The notes below the pieces were generated by a model. That model worked only from the letters and a program-made list of their open reading frames with translations. It was not told where the DNA came from and searched no databases. Shown here piece after piece: positions 9,901-19,848 of a DNA stretch of 64,000 bases (the stretch's first letter is position 1; every line of letters begins with the position of its first letter). The stretch comes from Linderina pennispora (lineage: Eukaryota > Kickxellomycota > Kickxellomycetes > Kickxellales > Kickxellaceae). A program made the translations under genes and the position numbers. The stretch covers positions 2,976,001 to 3,040,000 of the forward strand of contig NW_024468249.1 of assembly GCF_002104995.1 (NCBI RefSeq). Direction: 5' to 3'.

Positions 9901-12900
9901 ATGCCTGGCCACTGGTAGCACGGTGAGCAGCGACAAAGTTCATGGATGGGACACGCTCAGCCATGCTGGTAGTCTTGGCCTCCGCCAGCGTATTGCCAGC
10001 GGGGCTACCGCTGCCGCACATAAGCAGGGTTTCATATGAGCTGATGGCCCGCTGCAAGACCGATGGCTCCTCGGTGACGAAGCGATCCAGGGCGGACTCC
10101 TTGGGTGGCGACAGCTCAGCTGAGGACGGCACTGGGCTGAGCGAGCGGGGACGCACATCGGCTCGCTTAGCACTGTCGGCGACAGGCACAGCAGAGCTGT
10201 CGACGATGGTGGTCAGCGTGGCGACCAAAGCCGCGACGAGCTCTTGCGGGAAATGACGCGCGGCAGGGCCTGCGGTGTGGCCAGGGCTGGCTGCAATCGG
10301 TCGGCAACGATACCGCTGGCCTCGATGATCTCCTCCTCCTCGACAGCAGCGTCACCAGCATCAGCAGGGGCCGAGGCGGCGGTAGTGCGCATATACAGGG
10401 CGGAGTCCTCGTCATCATCGGATGCGGGGCTGGGCGGGTCGTCGTCCAACTCACGGGCGCGGCGTGTGCGAACAATGCTGCCGCCCATGGCGTAGGCGTT
10501 GAGCTCTGACAGGCGGTGCTGCGACTTTGCGCGGTTGGCGCGTGGTCGGTGTGGCTCCCAGTGCGAGTCTTCGACAAGCTCGCCTTCCTCCTCATCGTCC
10601 ATCTCCTCCAGCTCCTCGGCGTCCTCATCAACCTCCATTAGTTGCTGCTGGCTGCTGCTGGCTGGGCCGGATCCGACAGGGGCTGGCTCATCGGCTCATC
10701 GCTGCCCTGAGGTCTGGGCTGTGGTTGCACTGGCGACGCTGGTGAAGACGGGGCGGGCTGCTCACGGCCGCTTGCCGATGCTGCGTCGTCATCAGCATCG
10801 CCGAGCCGACGGCGGGCGCTCAGCGACGGTCTGCGCTGTGATGCCCAGCGACGCGCGGGCGTCGAGGGGCCTGGCGATCGGGGACGTCACGGCCTTGCGC
10901 TGGCGGTTGGCGGCGATGATGCTGCGCAGCAGGGCGTTGCTGCGGGTGCGCTGCTCAAGGATGTCGCAGGCATCGGCTGGCTGTGGTGTCATCGTCGCTA
11001 GGCAGGGCACTGGATCGCGCGTGCGAGGCCGACGCATCGTCCAGCAGTGTAGGCATCGCATCGCTGGGAGCACACTCGGCCGCTGCCTCCATGGCCATTT
11101 TCTCGCGCTCCTCACGCGCGCGGCGCTCGCGGCGCTCCTTGGCACGCTCCTTGCGCTTGCGGCCGCCAGACGAGCTGGCTTGGCGCGACCGACGCGCGCG
11201 CTTGGAGCTTTTGGCTTCCAGTGCCTTGAGCCGCAGCGGCTTCTTGTTGCGGTAGTAGAAGAGCACGCAGTCATTCATCGACTTGTGTGGGATGTACGAC
11301 GCAATCTTTCCGAACTGCTTAGGGTGCGCCAGGTATGCCGCCACAAACGCACTGACCTCCGCCTGCGTCCAGTAGTGGTCGGTGTCGCCGTTGTTTCCGT
11401 AGGCCACCCGCCGGTACTCGGCCGACCCGGGCTCTGCCATCTGCACGTGATAGAACGCCACTGGGTCGTCGATGCGGTGGCTGTTGTTGTTGAACCGCAG
11501 CAGCGCCCGCTCCTTCTCGCCCACAACCATGTCAGGGATGGTTGCTGCTGTGCGCTGGCTGCGGAAGTCTGGGTTGCGTGCGTCGTCGTACTGCAGCCGC
11601 TCGATGATGGCCTGCAGTTCGGCCTCCGAGTGCACCGCGTCCGAAGTGAACAGCTCGTCGGCCCGTCCTACGCCCTCGTGAGCCGTCGCCAGCGTCGCCG
11701 ACGCCGTGAACAGCGGCCCGGTGCTGAATCCGAAACTCGTCCACTGCTGGGTTCGATGGGCCACTGCCGTGCCGCCGCCGGTGGAACGTCGACCCGAACT
11801 GCGCTCCGCTGCCGCTGTTGGCTGAGCTGAGGTTGGTGCTGCTGCTGCCCGCCGATCCTGTCGCCCCAAACTTGGTCCCTCCGCCGCTAGCTGCCCGGTG
11901 CTTGGCTTCGCGCTGCCGGTCCAGCTTCTCCACACGCTTGCGCCATTTGGCATACAGATCCGCATACTGCTCCTGCAGCTGCCGTGCATGCGCCGTGCGC
12001 TTGGCCTTTTCCCTGCCAAGAATCCGGACCAGGAATGGCTTCAGCTTCTCATGCACCCGCTGGTTCTCGGCCCAGAACGGCCAGTCGCTGGGACTCGGGT
12101 ATGATCCTGGAACAAAGCTGGGGAAGGCAGTCAGGAACGGCGCCGCCATCGACGCTTGCACCTCGGCCTGCCTTGCGCTGGTTCTCGCTGTACACGTCGT
12201 TGATGATTGCCCGCATGCTGTCTTTGCGGTGCCGAACCCGGCGCCTGCTGCTGTCGCCGTCGCCGTCGCTGTCGTCCGCATCACTGCTGCTATCAAGCCC
12301 GAACCCGCCTGCATCACCCTCGCCCAACTGTGCCTCATCGTCCGCTGCCATCTGATGCGTGTCCCCCTGAAAATGCTGCCTTGGTCTTGTCCGACACAAC
12401 CTGTGGAACAACTGAAGCTGCGTGCTCCGACTCGTCCTTCTCCCCTCCCGCATCTGCTTGGGCACCGGATCCACCTCCTTCTCCACGGCTAGACCCATCG
12501 ATGATCTCCACACCCGACTCGGCTGCCCTGGCGCCCGGGCCACTAGCTTTGATTGGTGGTGATGCGGGTACTGCGCGGTCATTGGAGCCGCGCTGCTGGC
12601 TTGCCGGTGCTGCCGCTGGTGCTTTCGAACTGGTCGACGAGATCATCACTAGCTTCTCCTGGCACTCGGCAATTTCCCGGTCAATGTCAGATAGCCGCGT
12701 CTCCAAGTGGCGCCGTGGTAACTCTGATGTGCTTGCTGCAGGTGCATTTGCTGTGCGCTCGCCCTCATCACCGCTGGGTGCTTGGCTATCGGTGATCCTG
12801 ATTTCCTCTGTCTCAGGCGACTCGACTAGAGGCGTGTGCCGCCGCGGTGAAGGCGTATTCTGTCTGCTCGCCTGTGTTGATCGTGGTGCTGATCCCGAGC

Positions 12901-13620
12901 CCGACGATCTCCGCCGGTCGATGAATGCCGGCTGTGAACTGAACGCCGACTCCTGGCTTGCCAGTGGCCGAGGCGACCGCCGCTCGTTCCTAAATCCTAG
13001 TCCTGTCCTGCGCTGGCTTGGACTCACCGTCTCGCGTCCAGCTCTGAACTGCCGAGGCGCTACCGGAATTGCATTTGGGTTGCTGGTCCTGCGCGAGATG
13101 CGGTCGTCAATGTCCAGCTCGCCCTCCTCTAGCGAGTCGCTCGGTTCGGTGCTCCGCCGCATGTACGCTGGCACCTGGTACCGCGAGCTGCGCGCATACG
13201 GGTCCTGGCTGCGCGCCCCACGCCCGTAGTGCCGTGCCTGCGAGTCGTGGAACCCGCCATCGTAGCTCTGCATGCGTCCACTGATACCGCCCGCCGCTGC
13301 GGTCCCACTCGCGGTCGCGCTCGTAGTCTCCACGGAGCCGGTCGCGTTCGTACCCCACGCCCCGCGCCTGTGCTGGTGATGGCCGCCCGTAGCCCGTGCG
13401 CCCTTCGGAATATGGTCCGGGCCCATGCCGTCCACGATCGGCCGACCGCGACCGCGCCCGGTCTCGCACTACGCCTTGCGACAGGCTGCAACTGCTGTCG
13501 CGGTGGTCCACCTCCACCGACCCGATCACGATACCCTCGGTCCCAGTCCCGCGAGCCACGGTACCGCCCACCACCGCCCTGCGAATATGCTGAATCGGGA
13601 GGCTGCCGATTGTTTGTCAT
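6912..13620 (-). CDS. SNT1/NCoR-SMRT-like corepressor with three SANT domains, frame interrupted
   Basis: One gene is spread over all three minus-strand frames. The start is the Met at 13620 (MTNNRQPPDSAYSQ), followed by an Arg/Asp/Gly-rich region and an acidic/Ser-rich region. A Lys-rich helix-forming segment lies near 12190-11900. SANT 1 lies near 11385-11235 (DHYWTQAEVSAFV ... FYYRNKK). SANT 2 is near 9830-9690 (WGRDDRRRVLRAF ... FYYHYR). SANT 3 is near 8930-8770 (YWSVHERSAFMHYV ... YFRTNREKL). An Asp run is near 9350, and the last 600 residues are a Gln/Pro-rich tail. Fungal Snt1 and animal NCoR/SMRT use SANT pairs to bind and activate class I histone deacetylase in Set3C-type complexes. 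About ten single-base frame changes break the frame, for example a G5 run near 12370 where four G would restore it. No splice signals fit these junctions, so this is either sequence error or a decaying gene. Confidence 0.75.
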
Positions 13621-13899
13621 TACCGAGTACCACTAGCGAAATAAATGGAATAAAAATAAATGGCCGTGAATGAATAATTAGAGTCAAAAAGAGCAAAAGC
13701 AGGAATTCGCAAATGGGAAATATCAAAGAAAAAGAATATTTTTTCCTACGCGTTCGTCCCCACCCACGCCTTGCATCACGTGCTGTATTTCATTCCACTC
13801 TGAAAATTTCATTGCGCCAAAGGCCTCTTGCTTGCCGCAAATTCAACCACCGAATTAGCACCACTTTTTCACTCTAATCGTGCCTTTGCCCTCTTGCTG
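13621..13899. promoter_or_regulatory. short divergent promoter region, SNT1-like / TRAPPC1
   Basis: Only 279 bp separate the start codons of two divergent genes, so their core promoters must lie here. The sequence is AT-rich compared with both genes. No specific factor site is claimed. Confidence 0.5.
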
Positions 13900-14529
13900 A
13901 TGACCATCATTTACAACATTTACATTTTCGACCGCCATTGCGAATGCATTTTCTACACCGAGTGGGCCTGCCAGAACTCGCCGCTCACCACACGTCCCGG
14001 TCAGCCAGCTGACTCCAGCACTGTCCAGGCGACGGCACGTGGAGCGAGCAGTGATACCCAGGACCGGAACTCGCTCGACCAGCACCGCCCCACTGTGTGG
14101 CCCTCGTCCGCCAACTCCACACATGGCTCTGCCCAGCGGAACTTGCCCATGGAAGAAGAAGCCAAGCTGGTCTACGGCGTCGCCTTCTCTACACGAAACA
14201 TTGTCAACAAGCTCAGCGGCAAAGACGGCCCGCAAGGTGGCAACCCGGGCGGCTTCATGTCCTTTGCCACAAATACCTACCGCATGCACTACTATGAGTC
14301 ACCGACCGGTGTTAAATTCATCCTCAACACTGATCCTCACACGGCATCCATGCAGCAGGTACTGGAGATGATATACCGGAACATCTACGTCGAGTACGTA
14401 ACCAAGAACCCGCTGTTTAATCCAAATCCTGCCACATCTGCTCCCATCGAGAACGACTACTTCCGCGCAGTTTTGAACAACTACATCCGTGAGATAACCA
14501 CTTTCATCACAAGCCGCTGCTTAAGATAA
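13900..14529 (+). CDS. BET5: TRAPP complex subunit TRAPPC1/Bet5
   Basis: I start this at the Met at 13900 (MTIIYNIYIFDRHCEC), which matches the conserved TRAPPC1 start. The open frame reaches back to 13828 without similarity. The 209-aa product shows the longin-like core of the family: IYIFDRHCECIFYTEW, then KLVYGVAFSTRN, GGFMSFATNTYRMHYYE, PTGVKFILNTDP and IYRNIYVEYVTKNPLF. An insertion of about 55 Ser/Thr-rich residues (roughly 35-85) sits between the first strands, as is common in fungal Bet5. TRAPP is the Rab-activating tethering complex for ER-Golgi traffic (GEF for Ypt1), and Bet5 is a core subunit. It is divergent from the SNT1-like gene. Its last dozen codons are repeated at the edge of the inverted duplication at 54.03 kb. 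Confidence 0.9.
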   Translation: MTIIYNIYIFDRHCECIFYTEWACQNSPLTTRPGQPADSSTVQATARGASSDTQDRNSLDQHRPTVWPSSANSTHGSAQRNLPMEEEAKLVYGVAFSTRNIVNKLSGKDGPQGGNPGGFMSFATNTYRMHYYESPTGVKFILNTDPHTASMQQVLEMIYRNIYVEYVTKNPLFNPNPATSAPIENDYFRAVLNNYIREITTFITSRCLR

Positions 14530-15846
14530 TAAACGCTGTGCTTGACTTTGGCGTGGTAACCAAATGCGCCATTCGCGCTAAATGCGCTCGACTTGCCATA
14601 TATGGAATCTGCCAGCTTCTGGTTCATATGTGCTTGAGGATTTGGGCGCATGCGCAAAGGCTGCACTGGAGAGGCTGGTCTGCCAAGGCCCACCCGGTCC
14701 CGCTGCGCAGTGTTGACATGGGCGCCACCGCGTCTCCCCCATGCCAGATGCCTGCCCGCCCGGCCAAACACACCAGACAATGTGAGGACACAGATAGAGG
14801 CGCCCAAGTTCAGCTCGAACCATGTTTTGTTCCAAAATCCTCAAAAACACCACCTGGTGGCCGCAAACACGCCTGGCCTTGGGGAATAGAGTGGTTGAGA
14901 AGGCTGGGAGGCGGATGAATCAAAAGTGGATATGCGAGCAGCCAAGCGCTCGAGGGCAAAGGGGCTTGGTTGGTGGATTTGGCGAGTGTCAAACATCCCC
15001 CGCCAAACCCCTCGTTGTGGAAGGGTGCCACGCATTGTTCTCAGCTGGAGCTTCAAGCACTAGTTGCGTGCAGCAAGGAACGTGGTAAAAAGCCAGGCAC
15101 CAAGCACCGAGCTCAGTCCCTACCCTTCCCGATACTGCTGCATTTCGACGGCGCAGCACTGCAGGCCCTATTAATAGCAGGCGCAATATATTAGCTACTA
15201 TATCGTGCATATAAGCGCCCTTTCCATGCTGCTCTCCCATCCTAGGCACTGGTGTAGGGCTTACATTCCCCAGGTTGGAGCCTGGGGAACCGGGCTGCGT
15301 GTGGACCGCGGCTTCCTGTTCAGGACCGAATGCAAGCGAGCCTTGACAAGCAGAACCGCTTCTGATTTGTTTGTAGCCGGTTAAGGTTCTGACCGCAACT
15401 GCGCATTGTGCTTGGCTGCGTCGCTTGGCTCAACCATGCACCACCGCCTTTCCTATTCGGGCGAGAGTAGTTTGTAGATTCATTCAGCAGATTTAGAGTG
15501 TAAACAGTGATAGCCTTGCTTTGTCCTCGCCCACCCATCGTGCTCCAACCATCTTGTGTCCACCACCAACAATTAGCGGCCGCTGTGAGAACTCGCATGT
15601 GCCTTGTATTCTCCAGACCGTTTTGACCTGGATTCTCTGAACTTGTTGTTTCCGTTGCGATGAGGTTGCCCGCCAGCGCAGCGGAGCAGCAAACATGCTG
15701 GATGCCAATGCATTCTTCTGCTTACGAGCGGCTAAAAGCTAGAAAGGTTTTTTAGCCAGCCTCCCCACGCATTCACATTACGGGCCATTGTTTGCTGCTT
15801 GCAAGTGTGCTCGTGGGACCGGCGCGGGACCGTCTCCCAGGCCATG

Positions 15847-15853
15847 TATAAAT
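15847..15853 (+). promoter_or_regulatory. TATA box of zinc-finger gene, left copy
   Basis: TATAAAT lies 130 bp before the start codon of the left zinc-finger gene and is preserved in the right copy. It supports placing the start at 15983 rather than at the upstream end of the open frame. Confidence 0.55.
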
Positions 15854-15982
15854 GGCTCCTGTGCAGCCCTGGGTTCTGCACTATACCCTCAGATTGTTCC
15901 ACATCGCATCCGACATCACCGCATCCTCCATTCCCTGCACACTCAGACCTACCAAACCACACCACCATCACCTGCTCAAGCG

Positions 15983-16565
15983 ATGTATTCGACCTCTACC
16001 GCACCACTTGGTCTGCCCAGCATGCCCCGCAACATCTGCCATCGCTCATTCTCGGTCACAAGTGCCAACGGGACTCGTGTCAGCCTGCTCAACGAGGACA
16101 CCCCTCAAGACCTTAGCTGCCGCTCGTCGATTCCTGGGCTGACACCCGACCAGTCGCCTCTCCTGCGCAGCTGCTCCAACTCACCGCTTCCCTTCCCACC
16201 GCTCAACTTTTTAGGCCGATGCATGCCACATGGCCAGCTCGTGTGCCAAGCCGCTGCACAGGCAACCGCAAAGGGTCCTGAACCCTATGCCCCTGGTACT
16301 CCCGCCATGCACTCGCATCATTCCCCGGACAATTACAGTGCGCAAGTACAAGTGCTCGCACCCCGGCTGCGGAAAGGCATTTACGACCAGTGGCCATCTC
16401 TCACGCCACCATCGCATCCACACAGGCGAGAAGAACTTTGTATGCCTGCATCCCAGCTGCAATAGCCGCTTCTCGCGCCAGGACAACATGATGCAGCATT
16501 ACCGCACACACCTCTCCCCTGGAAGCCGCCGTCCACGCAGCACGCACGCTCCCCACCCGTTCTAA
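15983..16565 (+). pseudogene. NRG1-like C2H2 zinc-finger gene, frameshifted copy
   Basis: The sequence matches the intact 193-aa gene in the right duplication copy (52554-51973), except for one additional G at about 16214 (TTTTTAGGCC against TTTTTAGCC). That insertion moves the second half out of frame. The N-terminal part reads on to a stop at 16465. The two zinc fingers (CSHPGCGKAF ... HLSRHHRIH and CLHPSCNSRF ... NMMQHYRTH) are open only in another frame from 16230. A fingerless product would not bind DNA. The fingers are the NRG1/MIG type that represses glucose- or stress-regulated genes in yeasts; that role is inference by family. Confidence 0.8.
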
Positions 16566-16774
16566 TTGAAATGTTCACCCTTGTCATGCGCTCCATTCCT
16601 CCAATGTGGCATATAGTATCCGTTGTTAATAATATAGTATTCTATTGTCCAATTTCCATTGCATTTGTAAGCATTGCAGAGATAGCCATATTCGCAGTAT
16701 ATCATGGATAGTACAAGAGTATGACGAGTAATATAGACCTATGAATGCACAGCACATGGTAAAGGCAGCTATCT

Positions 16775-16864
16775 CTGTGAACACTAGGTGGCATAATTGA
16801 GTAATAATAGATTTTTTATTTATTTATTTAAACTTTTGATATCTTGATCATCTCATATGATATA
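16775..16864. other. left edge of AT-rich transposon island
   Basis: From here composition drops sharply to AT-rich DNA that continues to about 32.9 kb. A degenerate Tc1-like tip (CACTAGGTGGCATAATTGAG) starts near 16783, just outside the better conserved tip at 16865. Confidence 0.5.
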
Positions 16865-17461
16865 CACTGAGTGGCAAAATTGAGTCACAAAATTTTTTTT
16901 TCAACTTTTACTTTCTTTATCTCATTCATCAGATAACGTAGATACTTCTATTCATTATATGTTCAATGGGGCTTAGCATAGTATAACTATATGCAGTCAA
17001 AAGTTCGCTAAGCATTGTACTTTGTATGATATCGAAGTAATAGTAAAAAAGTAGAAAAATTTAAGTGGCAAAAATTTGACTTACTTTGACTTCATAGTGC
17101 TATTTCTATACCTTATCATTGTTTGAATAGTGTGAAATCTCTGCCCATAACTCTGCTGCACTCCCTCTTCTATATTAATATCTCATTCACAATGTTACTC
17201 AACAATGCATGGTACTATCATATATTCAATATGAGATGAAATAATATGAAGGAAATGATCAATGCTTCAGTGCTGTCCCTATATGTATAGATGATGAATA
17301 TATAGCTGATACTTATGTGACTAGTATTCAACACTGAAGAGAAATGAGATTGATAGCTAGTTCATAAAAGGGATAATCAACTATAAATATTGAGCAACTA
17401 TGCTTATGCTCTCCTTTAAAGCAATATAATTCTATGATATGATTTTTTATAGTATCAGTAT
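16865..17461 (+). repeat. left long inverted arm of the island (first part)
   Basis: It begins with a Tc1-like tip, CACTGAGTGGCAAAATTGA, preceded by TA. It runs about 600 bp and continues after element A at 21606-21722. The reverse complement, roughly 90 percent identical by eye, is at 31801-32881. The arm is non-coding. Confidence 0.8.
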
Positions 17462-17923
17462 GGAGGTCATTCAGAGTTTGTTATCTGCACAACAATTATT
17501 TATACATGTTTAAACTATTGGCAATTTCAGTGAAATAAAAATTTCACCCAAACCGCCATTGGCATCTTGGAAAAGTTTCAGTGAACATAATTTCAACCAG
17601 AAAGAAAAACCTTTGCATATTTGGGGTTAATTATCATTGGGCAACAAAAGTCAATATCTCAATAGATGTGGCTAAGCAACCACAAGGAAATTATGTTCAC
17701 TGAAACTTTTCCAAGATGCCGATGGCGGTTTGGGTGAAATGGCAAAAAAAATATTTGTATTTTTAAAATCAATTATACACACAAAAACATTCTGGACACA
17801 ACAATTATAAATATCTGTTACAAAAATATCTAGTAGCAAAAAATAGTTCTGAAAACGATTATTCAAATAACTATCTAACAAAATTGTAATTTACTAAAAT
17901 TTACAAGTCCAGGAATGACCCCC
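17462..17923 (+). repeat. terminal repeat A-left, with 54-bp-arm hairpin
   Basis: The 462-bp repeat contains inverted arms at 17541-17594 and 17687-17740 with at most one mismatch. They enclose a 92-nt loop at 17595-17686. The inner end, GAATGACCCCC, contains the start codon of ORF1, so the repeat probably supplies the promoter, as an LTR would. Apart from the loop, by eye it differs from A-right at about one base. Confidence 0.9.
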
Positions 17924-19549
17924 TTCCAAAGTGAACTAAGAGCATTACTAACAAGAGTGTTGTCAGAAAGAAGAAATATGCCTGATGTTGCTGATGCTAG
18001 GTATACTGCTAGAGGTGTAGAGCAACTTGGATTTAAGCACTCTTCTGAAATATTTGTTGACTCATTCATTGTTGAGGTTGTTGTTGAGAAATGCATTGAA
18101 TCAGATATAAAGGTAAAGCAGAAGTCAGCTAGTGTTAGATTGCATAAAGTATTTGGAGAAGGTTTTGGTTATAAGTATGTTAGAAGCAAGATTAGTGAGC
18201 AATATGGACCAGTTGCTATTTACAAAGTATCTACCCCAAACATTGCAATAACTAGTTCTTTGTTAACAGTGAAGTTTGCTACTATGGCTGATCACAAAAT
18301 ATTTCTACAGAATTATGACATCACAATGGATTGTATGAATATCTCATCTAGAAATATTATCTATAAATACCTTTTAGAAAGAGGAGTTGAAAAGAAAGAT
18401 GTTGTAGATGATTTACGCAAGTCTGGCTCTAACTGTATTAGCTGGTATACAAAGAAAGGAGATGTTAAAGTTAAGAACAAAATTTACAACAAGTTTATTC
18501 AGCTTCTTGAGAGTGGTGAAGTTCGTAATCCTCTTAGTTCCAAACTTTCTGAATTTGTAATGCCAACTTTGCACAACTTTGGAGAAACATTGTATGCTTG
18601 CAGAAACTCTGGTTTGACTAGGATAGAACTAACTGTACATTCTTCTCAGATGCAAACAGTTGAATGGAATAGTAACTTGCTTCTTAACACAGTTCAGTTC
18701 ATGAATGAATGCAGAACATTTGCAACTTCTTATGAAAAGCAGTGGATAGCACTTGTTGATAAAGTTAGTAGTTGTTATACAGTTTGCATTTATGTGAGAC
18801 AACAGCATACTCTAGCATATTGTCATTGGTTTAACTCTATCACATCAAAGAAGCAAGGAATTATTAAGAAACTAAACAAGAATGATGATCCAATGGTAGT
18901 TGTTGCTAATCTCTCATTCAACAACAGACCTACACTTTATCAAATATATGATTCACTTGAGAGTGGTCTTGAAACAGAAAAAGTTCTTAGAAGAGTTGAT
19001 GAGAATATAACTATTGTTCCAAGTCAGAGAAACTCCTTCTGGTCAACTTATCCTACAACTAAGCAGTATCACACTTTTGAAGAGATGGGATTAGTTAACT
19101 ATAAAGGAATGCATATTGGTTGGATAGATAGTAAGCAAGCAAAGAGTAAGATATGTCTATCAAAAATGTCAGAGGATAAATATTCTGCAAAAGAGGAAAA
19201 CATCAATGCATTAACAACAGCAATAGACAATATCACACTTGATGAAACTAGCCATATATTTATCAAAGAGAATACAGATCTGAAACCTTCATTGTATAGA
19301 GTTGCTTACAATGTTCTTCAGTTAGGTGATGAATTTACAGCTACACATTATGCACTCCATACTTTTAGAGGACATTCATACTTCTATGTTGATATTCTTA
19401 TTAAAGGGAGAGATAAACAGCCAACTCTTATTAGGACACCAGTTGACAGTTCTATTGGAAAAGCAATTTCTCAACAGTTAGGAGAAAGAAAGCAACAAAT
19501 ATATCTAAGAGTTATAAGTGTGGGATATAGAACAATCACAGTTGAATAG
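17915..19549 (+). CDS. element A ORF1, 544-aa protein of unknown function
   Basis: An intact 544-aa frame whose ATG lies in the last nine bases of the left terminal repeat. It is clearly related to ORF1 of element B; about half the residues match by eye. The most conserved blocks are MPDxxDARYT (near 23-32), NYDITMDCxNISSR, NCISWxT, KxYNKFxQLLESGEVRN, RxELTVHS, FATSYEKQW, TIVPSQRNSFW and GLVNYxGMHI. The spacing of a D-x-T-x-D strand, a K-x-YNK motif and an R-x-E strand recalls rolling-circle Rep and relaxase folds (Rep_trans / phage CRI type). I see no classical HUH triad, so this is only a hypothesis. It is the largest gene of the element. It ends 8 bp before the tail of antisense ORF2. Confidence 0.8.
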   Translation: MTPFQSELRALLTRVLSERRNMPDVADARYTARGVEQLGFKHSSEIFVDSFIVEVVVEKCIESDIKVKQKSASVRLHKVFGEGFGYKYVRSKISEQYGPVAIYKVSTPNIAITSSLLTVKFATMADHKIFLQNYDITMDCMNISSRNIIYKYLLERGVEKKDVVDDLRKSGSNCISWYTKKGDVKVKNKIYNKFIQLLESGEVRNPLSSKLSEFVMPTLHNFGETLYACRNSGLTRIELTVHSSQMQTVEWNSNLLLNTVQFMNECRTFATSYEKQWIALVDKVSSCYTVCIYVRQQHTLAYCHWFNSITSKKQGIIKKLNKNDDPMVVVANLSFNNRPTLYQIYDSLESGLETEKVLRRVDENITIVPSQRNSFWSTYPTTKQYHTFEEMGLVNYKGMHIGWIDSKQAKSKICLSKMSEDKYSAKEENINALTTAIDNITLDETSHIFIKENTDLKPSLYRVAYNVLQLGDEFTATHYALHTFRGHSYFYVDILIKGRDKQPTLIRTPVDSSIGKAISQQLGERKQQIYLRVISVGYRTITVE

Positions 19550-19557
19550 CAGCCATT

Positions 19558-19797
19558 TTAAAACATAGTATAAGCAACCATTCTCTCCATATCTCTATGG
19601 AAAGTATGACAAACATCATACACATGTTCAACCCTTACCTCACAATCAGTAGCAATATGTTGGATCCAATTACGCACTTGTATTGCTAAGTCATCACTCA
19701 TATCAAAGTCATGAATAAGTAGCAGAGTAAGCATATCTCTTTCTTCCTCACACATCTCAGCTAAATGTTGCTTGAAGAAGTTCTGGAATGATCCCAT
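19558..19797 (-). CDS. element A ORF2, conserved 79-aa antisense protein
   Basis: This 79-aa frame lies between ORF1 and ORF3 on the opposite strand. Its partner in element B has exactly the same length and place, with conserved positions MGxFxxFF, ExER, LL, MSxxL, RxWI, HVxDVC and MExMVA. That conservation at the same site on the opposite strand shows it is a real gene, not a shadow. The sequence is acidic and helical, without Cys/His metal motifs or membrane segments. It could be a small regulator or partner of ORF1 or ORF3; no family is recognised. Its start lies 51 bp from that of ORF3, so the two must share a divergent promoter. Confidence 0.75.
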   Translation of the reverse strand: MGSFQNFFKQHLAEMCEEERDMLTLLLIHDFDMSDDLAIQVRNWIQHIATDCEVRVEHVYDVCHTFHRDMERMVAYTMF

Positions 19798-19848
19798 TTT
19801 CTAAAATTGATAAAAGTTGAAATTTTTATTTATGACTACCTCACACAG

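Larger units (their letters stand above)
14491..16774 (+). repeat. inverted duplication, left copy (2284 bp)
   Basis: This stretch recurs in reverse orientation at 51764-54045 (2282 bp). By eye only a few substitutions and two single-base indels separate the copies. The left copy contains the true end of TRAPPC1, the intergenic region 14530-15982 and the frameshifted zinc-finger gene. The intergenic part shows no convincing gene. It contains a perfect 9-bp stem (CCCCAGG core) at 15266-15289. The right edge abuts the AT-rich transposon island. Confidence 0.95.

Noticed and set aside
10499-11830. 443-codon plus-strand frame opposite the SNT1-like gene
   Set aside because: The minus strand carries the SANT motif; this frame shows only Arg/Ala/Ser bias.
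14538-14918. 126-codon frame present in both duplication copies
   Set aside because: Copied along with the duplication, so its repetition is no evidence of coding; no domain.
15266-15289. 9-bp stem with CCCCAGG core as a transcription terminator
   Set aside because: No T run follows and bacterial-type terminators are not expected here; noted only as a stem.
17541-17740. Hairpin repeats as a CRISPR array
   Set aside because: The repeats are long paired arms with a loop inside mobile element ends, not short evenly spaced repeats, and the genome is eukaryotic.
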